A stretch of DNA of 64,000 nucleotides. Source: Bacteroidota bacterium (lineage in GTDB: Bacteria > Bacteroidota > Bacteroidia > Chitinophagales > Chitinophagaceae). The stretch spans positions 1 to 64,000 of the forward strand of contig JAFEAB010000097.1 in NCBI GenBank assembly GCA_018266615.1, given 5' to 3'. Under the pieces are notes generated by a model that saw nothing but the letters and a program-made list of their open reading frames with translations, searched no databases and had not been told where the DNA came from. The translations under genes were made by a program, and so were the position numbers. Position 1 is the first letter of the stretch; every line of letters starts with the position of its first letter. Positions 1 to 7,142 of the stretch are shown in pieces.

Positions 1-221
1 GCACTTAAATATATAAAATGCTGCTTTACAGCTCCCGGGACCCTTACTTTTTTTGCCCCCGGAAAAAATCCGGAAATAACAACAAAACTTCCTGGGTCAA
101 ATTGATCTAATAAATGTTTATGCACCACCGCAGAAGCAGTAGGATTGGGCGGATAAGCAATGGTTAGAAACAATATCTTTCCTTTTTCAGATAGCGGCGG
201 TAACATTTTCTGAATACCCAT
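1..221 (-). CDS. Glycosyltransferase, N-terminal part only (runs off window)
   Basis: An open frame begins with ATG at 221 and runs without a stop to the window edge, giving 73 residues. The N-terminus (MGIQKMLPPLSEKGKILFLT, then IAYPPNPTASA) has the hydrophobic beta strand followed by a Pro-rich loop seen at the start of many GT4-type glycosyltransferases, where this loop helps form the acceptor site. It lies last in the surface-polysaccharide operon, 121 bp after the flippase gene and on the same strand, which fits a sugar transferase for the same glycan. Only the first strand-loop-helix is visible, so the family is a guess and the substrate unknown. Confidence 0.55.
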   Translation of the reverse strand, partial: MGIQKMLPPLSEKGKILFLTIAYPPNPTASAVVHKHLLDQFDPGSFVVISGFFPGAKKVRVPGAVKQHFIYLS

Positions 222-342
222 TTTTCAATAAAAAAAACCATAACAAACTGGATTCCTCCAAAATTTGAAAAATCCTCCAACGCAAAATCTATCCTATTTT
301 CTTACTCCTCAATCTCACTCCTGATTTCGGTACAATAAATAA

Positions 343-1701
343 TTAATTTTTGCTTCCCACCTCCCAGGTGGCAGGAGCCTTGTTAACCGGAACCTTTGAC
401 AGAAACAATGCCCGTAGGTTAATAAACCCCCGTAACAGTTCTTTAATGTCTTTGAAATAGTACACCGATAAAATATAACTGGCAAAATAGGAAAGTGAAC
501 TTGAAATGGCTGCTCCAATCAAACCAAAACGACCAATAAAAATAAAGGCAGTGATAATTCCGATTATGGCGGAGAAAAGTTGAATATAGGAAGTGTAAAT
601 TATTTTTTTTGTTCCAACGAAATACTTCGTTAAAACCATAGTGCCAATATAAATACCGGAGCCTATTAAATAAATCTGCAGCGGTTTAACAGCAGGCAAA
701 AAATCCCTACCGAATAGAAAGGGCACAATGAATGGAGAAAGCAGAATGGCAGCGATGGTTAAAATAAATCCAAGAATCATAAAAAATGCATGATACCGGG
801 CAGTAATTGTTTTCCTTTCAGCATCAGATTCGATAGCCGCATTTTTATTAAATAAAATTTGCCGGATGGAACCTGGAATCAACCAAAGTAATTGAGAAAT
901 ATTACCACAAATTGAATAAAGCCCCAGATTAACCGGGGCCAGGAAATAACTCAGGATTAACTGATCGGCCCTGTTATTGGTTGTTACAGCAATATCACCT
1001 ATCCACCCTTTGATTCCATAACCGAACACATCTTTTACAAACCCCTTTTCATACTGCGGATTGGAACTTAGGCTGCCGTAAACCTTCTTGAAAAAATATA
1101 AGGTGAAAAGTAAATTCGCAATATTGGAAATTACAATGCCAATTAATACGCCTGTAAATTCCAACCTTAACACAACCACAAAAAGAAAAATAATTAGAGG
1201 AGAGGTTACGGAGAATATTACATTTAACTTATTCCCCTCCATATACTTTGAATCTGACAGAAGGATCCGATGAAACGATTCCTTTATCAGATTTAGGGGA
1301 AAAGTAATGAGTACAGGCAATAATTCCCAAATGGTTAATTTATTTCCGGTTTCACCAAGCCAACCCAGGTAATGCAGGATAATCACCACCAATACAATTA
1401 CACTCCCCCTTGCTACTGAAATCCACATGACAGATTTAGTAATATACAGCGGCAAATATTTTTTGGACGAAACAAAATATCCTAGTCCTGCAATAAACCC
1501 AAAAGAAAAAATGGGAACCAGAAAAAATCCAATAATGGAAAGAAAAGAATAATAACCCCTTAACTCCGGACCCAGGGTACGAATAACAAAAATGGCGGAA
1601 ATAAAAACCACAAACTGAGAAATGAGGCTTGCGCCCAGAAAGCCTAAACTGTCTTTTGCGCTTTTCGAATTCTTCAGATGATTAATAAAATGCTTTGTCA
1701 T
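343..1701 (-). CDS. Wzx-like polysaccharide flippase (MATE/PST superfamily)
   Basis: A 452-residue, strongly hydrophobic protein with about twelve membrane helices, the usual size for lipid-linked repeat-unit flippases of the Wzx/RfbX/PST type. The N-terminus (SLISQFVVFISAIFVIRTLG) is the classic first helix and loop of this family, and the C-terminal segment (FGLIGAAISSSLSYFASYIL) matches its last helices. It probably moves undecaprenyl-linked glycan units across the inner membrane. It follows the GT-B transferase gene in the capsule operon and precedes another glycosyltransferase. No Wzy-like polymerase was recognised in the visible part, so polymerisation may be encoded beyond the left edge. 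Substrate identity is inferred only from the neighbouring neu genes. Confidence 0.85.
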   Translation of the reverse strand: MTKHFINHLKNSKSAKDSLGFLGASLISQFVVFISAIFVIRTLGPELRGYYSFLSIIGFFLVPIFSFGFIAGLGYFVSSKKYLPLYITKSVMWISVARGSVIVLVVIILHYLGWLGETGNKLTIWELLPVLITFPLNLIKESFHRILLSDSKYMEGNKLNVIFSVTSPLIIFLFVVVLRLEFTGVLIGIVISNIANLLFTLYFFKKVYGSLSSNPQYEKGFVKDVFGYGIKGWIGDIAVTTNNRADQLILSYFLAPVNLGLYSICGNISQLLWLIPGSIRQILFNKNAAIESDAERKTITARYHAFFMILGFILTIAAILLSPFIVPFLFGRDFLPAVKPLQIYLIGSGIYIGTMVLTKYFVGTKKIIYTSYIQLFSAIIGIITAFIFIGRFGLIGAAISSSLSYFASYILSVYYFKDIKELLRGFINLRALFLSKVPVNKAPATWEVGSKN

Positions 1702-1759
1702 TTCAAACCCTGTATAATACGCCTGGCTACCATGGCTGCTGAATACCTAATACCTGAAT

Positions 1760-3163
1760 TTAATTTAATAAAGGAGAATTTGCCATCTTCTGAAGTACCT
1801 CCACCACCCTTTCTGTAGCTCTCCCATCGTCTATTCCTACTTCATCAAACAGGATGGATTTCATTTTTTCCATACGGGCTTTGGGATTGTTTATGGCTTC
1901 TGAAATGGCATCCTGTAATTCCTGGTAGTTGTTTGTTTTGGCAACTCCTCCGGAATCGATAATATTTCTAAAATGTTCGTATTCCATGGCCCGTTTTATG
2001 GATAGGTGCCAGGGAAGTTCCTCCTCATTATCAAAAGCTGTAACGATTACCGGTTTCAGGTAACATAAGGCATCAATCGACATGGTAGATCCCGAATTGA
2101 TTACGGCCGCAGCATTTGCAATCAATAAACTCATTTCAGGCATATCCGATTGCTTCATACTCCAGTGGATCCCGGATTCATTATTTATTTGGGGGTAATC
2201 CACTTTAACTTTTGCCGATTCAATATGCTTTAATCTTCCAAGCCAGGTAAGGTCGGCCATATTCCCAATCACATTCTGCGGGTGCGGCCTTACTACGAAT
2301 TTTAACCCGGGCCATTTATCTTCCTCAATCCATTTCGCAATGCTCTCCACAATATCAATTTCCCTTGGCGCAAAATATGGAGAGCTCATGGCAAATAAAA
2401 GGTAATCCCCTTTTGCCTTCCCCTTCAATTCTTCCCGATTTTTGAAATGCAGATCAAAATGAGGAACCCCGCATTCATAAATATTCCTGGGTTTAATGCC
2501 ATAATACCGTTGCAATTCCTCTTTCATAATTCGCCCCCAAACAATAAAATCGGCAGACAACATTCTAAAATGTCCTTTGCAGGTAATATTATCCCAACTA
2601 AGGATTTGAGTCACCGTTCTCACATTTTTCTTCGCCGCAGCATATAAAATGGTTGCTTCCATAACCGAAACCGGAACGGTGCTGATCACTATGGAGGGGT
2701 TATATTTCCTGATAAGTAAATCCGCTTCATCATTATGAAGTTGCTTCTTTTCAATTTTTTGGTACACGATTCTTCCAAATGGTAAATACCGGGAAATACC
2801 CGAAGCAATATTGGCAAGGCGCAACCGGTTACGCATCGATCTGCTCGTCCGGGCCTGATCTACCAAACGCAGGTGCTTTTCGTACAATGCCGGATTTTGC
2901 TTTACTTTCTCCAACATGTACCTCCGAAACAACTCTTTATAAGGCATCCATTTATCAGCTTTTACATTAAATCCGATATTCTTAATGCCGTTGTTCAAAC
3001 AATACTCTGCTACGGAAGGATCGGATGCATCCATAGTAACCAACCCCACCCGGAGCCCATTTTGCTGTAATTTGGTGAGCAGGTCGGTTTGCAACAACAT
3101 TCTGACTGCAAACCCGTGGGATGCGATATATAGGATATTCAAATTTTCAGAACCGGGCATCAT
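1760..3163 (-). CDS. GT-B fold glycosyl/glycerophosphotransferase-like protein
   Basis: About 467 residues. The N-terminal half starts with a Rossmann strand (LNILYIASHGFAVRMLLQTD). The C-terminal half carries KFVVRPHPQN and a SGSTMSIDALCYLKPVIVTA block, which resemble nucleotide-binding parts of CDP-glycerol glycerophosphotransferase-like and capsule transferase proteins with a GT-B fold. It sits between the 2-hydroxyacid dehydrogenase and the flippase in the sialic-acid operon, so it is a candidate for the enzyme that transfers the CMP-activated sugar, but that is inference only. The reading frame opens at a TTG three codons earlier. I start at the first ATG of a tandem pair. The 205-bp gap before it, after the dehydrogenase stop, has no convincing gene. 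Confidence 0.7.
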   Translation of the reverse strand: MMPGSENLNILYIASHGFAVRMLLQTDLLTKLQQNGLRVGLVTMDASDPSVAEYCLNNGIKNIGFNVKADKWMPYKELFRRYMLEKVKQNPALYEKHLRLVDQARTSRSMRNRLRLANIASGISRYLPFGRIVYQKIEKKQLHNDEADLLIRKYNPSIVISTVPVSVMEATILYAAAKKNVRTVTQILSWDNITCKGHFRMLSADFIVWGRIMKEELQRYYGIKPRNIYECGVPHFDLHFKNREELKGKAKGDYLLFAMSSPYFAPREIDIVESIAKWIEEDKWPGLKFVVRPHPQNVIGNMADLTWLGRLKHIESAKVKVDYPQINNESGIHWSMKQSDMPEMSLLIANAAAVINSGSTMSIDALCYLKPVIVTAFDNEEELPWHLSIKRAMEYEHFRNIIDSGGVAKTNNYQELQDAISEAINNPKARMEKMKSILFDEVGIDDGRATERVVEVLQKMANSPLLN

Positions 3164-3368
3164 ATGAAGCAAACAACAGGATTAGAAAACAACTTTTCCT
3201 TTTCCCTTTAGGTTTTCACTTTTTGGAAAAACAATGCAGTTGAACCAACGCTTTAGAAAAGGGAACAACAGTACAACTTTGGATATTCGAAAAAGCAGAC
3301 GGCGTAATCTACACGTAAAGGAAGGAATACCATGCTTCGGGTAAAGATTGTGAAACGCTCCCCGCAAA

Positions 3369-4286
3369 TTAAATAACCGAAACCATGTATTCTTCGCATG
3401 CCCACATGGCATCGAAGGTAGCACCTCCCAAATGAGGGGTAATAATAATATTTTCTCCTTCCTGCTGTGCCTGCCACAAGGCGCTGGTACGAATATCAAT
3501 AAGTTCTCCCGACAACACATCAGCAGCAACACCGGCAATTCGCTTTGCCTTCAAGGCATCCACAATAGCCCGCTCATCCCACACGCCCCCCCTTGATGTA
3601 TTCAACAAAAAACACCCTGGCTTTATTTCCGCAATATTTTCCTGGTTTATCAGGCGGGTGGTGGACGCTTCGAGGTGAACATGCAAACTAACGACATCGC
3701 ACACCCTAAGTAGAGAATTAAGTTCAGAGAATTTCTCAAAATGACCATCCTCAACATGCGGATCAAAAAAGGCGATCTTCATCCCAAAACCAGAGGCAAA
3801 CCGGGCCATCATGTGGCCGGTTCGGCCCAGGCCGATTATTCCCAATGTCTTATCCTTAAGCTGGTACCCCCGGAAGGCATCCCGGTTCCAAACCCCCTGT
3901 TTAACGGATTCGTTTGCAGCCGGAATATGGCGTACCAAAGCAAGCAGCAGTCCAAAACAAAGTTCGGGTGTTGAAGGGATGGTCTTTAAAAATGCATCAT
4001 GCCCCCGCAGGCTTACCAACCTGATTTTCCGGTCGGCTATGGCCTTCAGGCTAAGGTGGTCGTGACCGGTGGTAGCAGAAACGAGGGTGGTTAAATCAGG
4101 AAACCTGCCCAGCACCTGGTCGTCTATTTTCCGTTGTAATCTTACAATTAGAACTGAAACCCCGGGGAAACTATGGGTCGAATCTATTTCCTGCCAGGAG
4201 GAAGGGCGATAGGTATATCCCCTTTCCTGCCAGGCTTTAACAGCCTTTGAAGAATACCCTGTTGTTTCAGCATTTAAAACAATCAT
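3369..4286 (-). CDS. D-isomer-specific 2-hydroxyacid dehydrogenase
   Basis: A 305-residue NAD-dependent oxidoreductase of the phosphoglycerate-dehydrogenase-like family. The NAD-binding loop is GIIGLGRTGHMMARFASGFG. The catalytic Arg block is LLNTSRGGVWDERAIVDALK, and the catalytic His lies in IIITPHLGGATFDAM. The ATG overlaps the neuA stop as ATGA, so translation is probably coupled. This decides the start over an upstream TTG that would give seven more residues. The protein ends about sixteen residues after the TPHLGG motif, somewhat earlier than usual, so the tail may be short. A dehydrogenase inside a neuBCA cluster is not needed for N-acetylneuraminate, so it may make a hydroxyacid or keto sugar decoration; the substrate is unknown. 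Confidence 0.85.
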   Translation of the reverse strand: MIVLNAETTGYSSKAVKAWQERGYTYRPSSWQEIDSTHSFPGVSVLIVRLQRKIDDQVLGRFPDLTTLVSATTGHDHLSLKAIADRKIRLVSLRGHDAFLKTIPSTPELCFGLLLALVRHIPAANESVKQGVWNRDAFRGYQLKDKTLGIIGLGRTGHMMARFASGFGMKIAFFDPHVEDGHFEKFSELNSLLRVCDVVSLHVHLEASTTRLINQENIAEIKPGCFLLNTSRGGVWDERAIVDALKAKRIAGVAADVLSGELIDIRTSALWQAQQEGENIIITPHLGGATFDAMWACEEYMVSVI

Positions 4287-4972
4287 CCCAGTAATCCTTT
4301 TTTCCAAGCCGGGATCAAGGCTTCAGCCATCAGGATATCCCGGGGTTCATCAATATTCAGCAACCAGTTAAATGGCATAATATAGGGTAGCATCGGTTTG
4401 GGCATCAGGCTGTTAAATTCGCGTATATCCTTTACCGTTACCAGATAAATAGATCCGTTCCGGTAATAGGCAGGTGGAATATCCTGCCTTCTGACGGTTT
4501 CATAATCCCCTAATACAGGGGCCAGAAAGTTCCCATTTTTCCAATACATACGTGCGGGGTGGATATCGGTCATTTCCACCACAGAAACTACTGACCCGGC
4601 ATCCGGATTTGATTCCAGGAGCTTCACCGCATCTAAAATATTTTCCTTCGTGCGGATAGGGGCGGTAGGTTGCAATAACATGACAGCCTCCGCATCGCTT
4701 TCTTTAATTATATCCAATACGGTATCAATAACCGGGCTTTGGTCTGTTGCCATCTGGCTGGGACGATGGTGCAATTCGATCCCCGGGTAGCTCTTCGCAA
4801 TTTGGAGTATGGCTTCCTCATCCGAACTAACCACGATGCGATCGAATACCATACTCTGCATGGCAGCCTCCAGGGTATAGGCAATGAGCGGTTTACCATC
4901 TATGATTTTCTTGTTCTTGCCCGGCACTCCTTTGGAACCGCCCCTGGCAGGTATGATGGCAATTACCTTCAC
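4283..4972 (-). CDS. neuA: CMP-nonulosonate (sialic acid) cytidylyltransferase
   Basis: 229 residues, the usual size for the single-domain NeuA family, which activates a nonulosonic acid with CTP to give the CMP-sugar. The N-terminal nucleotide-binding loop IIPARGGSKGVPGKNKK is diagnostic. It is followed by DRIVVSSDEEAI and the MLLQPTAPIRTKENILDAV block typical of CMP-Neu5Ac synthetases. The frame starts with GTG, and the first base of that codon is the last base of the neuC TAG stop, so the two genes are probably coupled. Its own stop overlaps the next gene as ATGA. The related CMP-Kdo and CMP-legionaminate synthetases share these motifs. The flanking neuB and neuC make a sialic-acid-type substrate most likely. 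Confidence 0.9.
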   Translation of the reverse strand: MKVIAIIPARGGSKGVPGKNKKIIDGKPLIAYTLEAAMQSMVFDRIVVSSDEEAILQIAKSYPGIELHHRPSQMATDQSPVIDTVLDIIKESDAEAVMLLQPTAPIRTKENILDAVKLLESNPDAGSVVSVVEMTDIHPARMYWKNGNFLAPVLGDYETVRRQDIPPAYYRNGSIYLVTVKDIREFNSLMPKPMLPYIMPFNWLLNIDEPRDILMAEALIPAWKKGLLG

Positions 4973-6129
4973 TAATAGGAAATGGTTTTATGAAATTGAA
5001 GTGGGAGTTCGGCTAACAGATCGGCTATTTTCCGCCCAGCATCTCCACCACCATACACATCTGATGTTTTAGGCCGGGATTGCTGAAGCCATTTTTCAAT
5101 TGCGTTGCGAATTTCCTCATGGTCGTATTTTACATCCAGGATATTATGGCCCCGATCCCGCCGGTTTTGCCGGGTGCCAATATTCACAACCGGTACACCC
5201 AGGAAGGCGCATTCCCTGATTCCGACACTAGAATTTCCAATCAGGCATTTCGAATTATATAATAATCGAAGAAAATCTTCTCCTTCCATATTTTTGAAAA
5301 AGTGGATTTGCGCATCCGGATTTTTTTCCCGGAAACTTCGGATACCGGCAGATGTGCCATCTGCCCCCGCATCTACATTCGGCCAAAACCACAACACGGG
5401 TAATGCTAATTCTTTAATGGCAAGCAGGGTTTCCTCAATATGTTTGCGGCTGTCGGCATACTCCGTAGTAACCGGATGTTGCATTACCACCACATATCCA
5501 TTTGAAAGATTTGGCACGGCACCCACTCCGCCATATTTTTTATACGGATCAAAATTAAGCTGGTGGTTAGCCTTTACCTGAGCCGCAATATCAATAGAGG
5601 GGCAGCCGGTATTATAAACGGCATTGGGTTGTTCTCCTAATTTCAACACCCTTTGTTTTGCCGATTCAGAGGCCACAAAATGATAATCAGCAAGTTTTGT
5701 AATGCTGTGCCGTACCTTTTCATCTATATTTCCGGTAACTTCTCCTCCCTGGATGTGGGCCAGCGGGATATTCATAAAACTGGCCGCTACTGCTGTGGCC
5801 ATGGTTTCGAAACGGTCTGCAATAGTTACAATAATATCGGGTTTGATATTATCAAAAACCGTAGATAATTCAAGGATGCCAATTCCGGTAGTTTTTGCAG
5901 CAGCCGTCAGGTTTTCACCTTCCAATACATTAAACACCTTGGCTTCTATTTGAAACCCGTCTTTCTCAATATAATTCACGGCGCTGCCGTACCGGTCGAG
6001 AAGAGCCGAAGCGGCTACCACCAGTTGAAGTTCAAGCGTTGGATGGTCTTTAATAGCCTGGAGGGCTGTTTTAACCCGGCTATAACTGGGCCTGGCGGTT
6101 ACTACAACACAAATTTTTCTTTTGCTCAT
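4972..6129 (-). CDS. neuC: UDP-N-acetylglucosamine 2-epimerase (hydrolysing), NeuC type
   Basis: 385 residues. It resembles NeuC, which converts UDP-GlcNAc to ManNAc plus UDP, the first step of sialic acid synthesis. Family marks are the N-terminal KICVVVTARPSYSRVKTAL, the IADRFETMATAVAAS segment, PLAHIQGGEVTGNIDEKVRH, and the C-terminal nucleotide-binding block LIGNSSVGIRECAFLGVPVV. It lies between neuB and neuA in the order of the pathway operon, 9 bp after neuB. The related LegG enzyme acts on a diacetamido sugar, but the Leg-specific aminotransferase and acetyltransferase genes are not seen here, so the ManNAc route is favoured. The flanking operon supports this. Confidence 0.88.
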   Translation of the reverse strand: MSKRKICVVVTARPSYSRVKTALQAIKDHPTLELQLVVAASALLDRYGSAVNYIEKDGFQIEAKVFNVLEGENLTAAAKTTGIGILELSTVFDNIKPDIIVTIADRFETMATAVAASFMNIPLAHIQGGEVTGNIDEKVRHSITKLADYHFVASESAKQRVLKLGEQPNAVYNTGCPSIDIAAQVKANHQLNFDPYKKYGGVGAVPNLSNGYVVVMQHPVTTEYADSRKHIEETLLAIKELALPVLWFWPNVDAGADGTSAGIRSFREKNPDAQIHFFKNMEGEDFLRLLYNSKCLIGNSSVGIRECAFLGVPVVNIGTRQNRRDRGHNILDVKYDHEEIRNAIEKWLQQSRPKTSDVYGGGDAGRKIADLLAELPLQFHKTISY

Positions 6130-6138
6130 CAGTATATT

Positions 6139-7134
6139 TCAATCGAGATCGGATGCATTCAGAAAATCGTTTGCCTCCATATCCTTATTTAATTTCCTGC
6201 CAATAACCCGTTTATAATCCCGGGCATCAATGCCATATCCGGCAGGCTTCTTCGCATCCAGGTCGCTGGCAGATAAGGTATGACCTGCAGGCAGGAATTG
6301 ATTTACAGAGAGTGATTTTTCAAAAATCTTTTTGAGTGATGAAAAGGCTTCGCTGCTTTCTTTACTTTGAACCGTATTCAGGTCGTTGAAAATTTCGCGG
6401 CAGGATTTCACCAGGGAAACTACCTGGTTTATTTCAAGAGACGCCCTGGCATCGGGCCCAAACATCCGTTTATCAAAAACCACATGGAATTCCAAAATCT
6501 CTGCACCCAGCGCGGTTGCGGCAATGCATGGATGTATTTCGCCACTGTGATCGGAAAACCCAACCGGTAATTTATATCTTTCCTTCAATTGAGGAATAAG
6601 GGATAGCCCCCACTGCCCGCTAACAGTGGGATAAGCCGTGGTGCATTGCAATAATGATACCTTGTTCCCAAAGGGGGCAATGGAATTAATGGCCATATCC
6701 AGTTCGGCATAAGAACTCATCCCAGAAGAAAGAATAATATCCTTTCCGGTGGAGGCAATTTTTTCCAACATCAGCAAATTACTCACTTCCCCACTACCTA
6801 ATTTATACTTTTTAACTTCCAGCTTTTCCAATAAATCAACTGCTGCCAGGCTAAACGGAGAAGAAATAAATTCCATTCCTTTCTCTTCGCAATGCGTTTT
6901 TAACCCGGCCCATTCTTCCAACGTAAATTCCATCCTTTTCCAATAATCAAAACGGGTTTTATCTTCGTAACTAAACTTTACCCGAAAGGGTTCAAAGGAA
7001 CTGCTTTCAGCCTCTGCTATATGGGTTTGAAACTTTACGGCATCCACTCCGGTTCCGACCAACGCATCAATATAGGAATGAGCAATTCCCAAACTACCTT
7101 CATGGGCTTGTGCTATTTCCGCAATAATAAACAA
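6139..7134 (-). CDS. neuB: N-acetylneuraminate synthase
   Basis: 331 residues. The enzyme condenses a 2-acetamido sugar such as ManNAc with phosphoenolpyruvate. The TIM-barrel N-terminal domain begins FIIAEIAQAHEGSLG and contains DAVKFQTH, EFISSPFS, KLGSGEVSNL and the VGFSDHSGEI motif. The C-terminal 60 residues form the SAF antifreeze-like domain (AKKPAGYGIDARDYKRVIGR). No ATG precedes the conserved FIIAEIA start: an in-frame stop lies about five codons upstream, so the TTG at 7134 is the only start that keeps the barrel intact. The gene follows the wzc-like kinase by 8 bp. Homologues acting on legionaminate or pseudaminate precursors exist, but neuC and neuA next to it argue for a neuraminate-type product. 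Confidence 0.9.
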   Translation of the reverse strand: MFIIAEIAQAHEGSLGIAHSYIDALVGTGVDAVKFQTHIAEAESSSFEPFRVKFSYEDKTRFDYWKRMEFTLEEWAGLKTHCEEKGMEFISSPFSLAAVDLLEKLEVKKYKLGSGEVSNLLMLEKIASTGKDIILSSGMSSYAELDMAINSIAPFGNKVSLLQCTTAYPTVSGQWGLSLIPQLKERYKLPVGFSDHSGEIHPCIAATALGAEILEFHVVFDKRMFGPDARASLEINQVVSLVKSCREIFNDLNTVQSKESSEAFSSLKKIFEKSLSVNQFLPAGHTLSASDLDAKKPAGYGIDARDYKRVIGRKLNKDMEANDFLNASDLD

Positions 7135-7142
7135 GGAAGTAA

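Noticed and set aside
3182..3538. Open frame on the minus strand over and after the dehydrogenase end
   Set aside because: Its first part is out of frame with a clear enzyme, and its own sequence is Arg/Phe-rich without family features. At most it shows that a frame is open where a longer dehydrogenase tail might have been.
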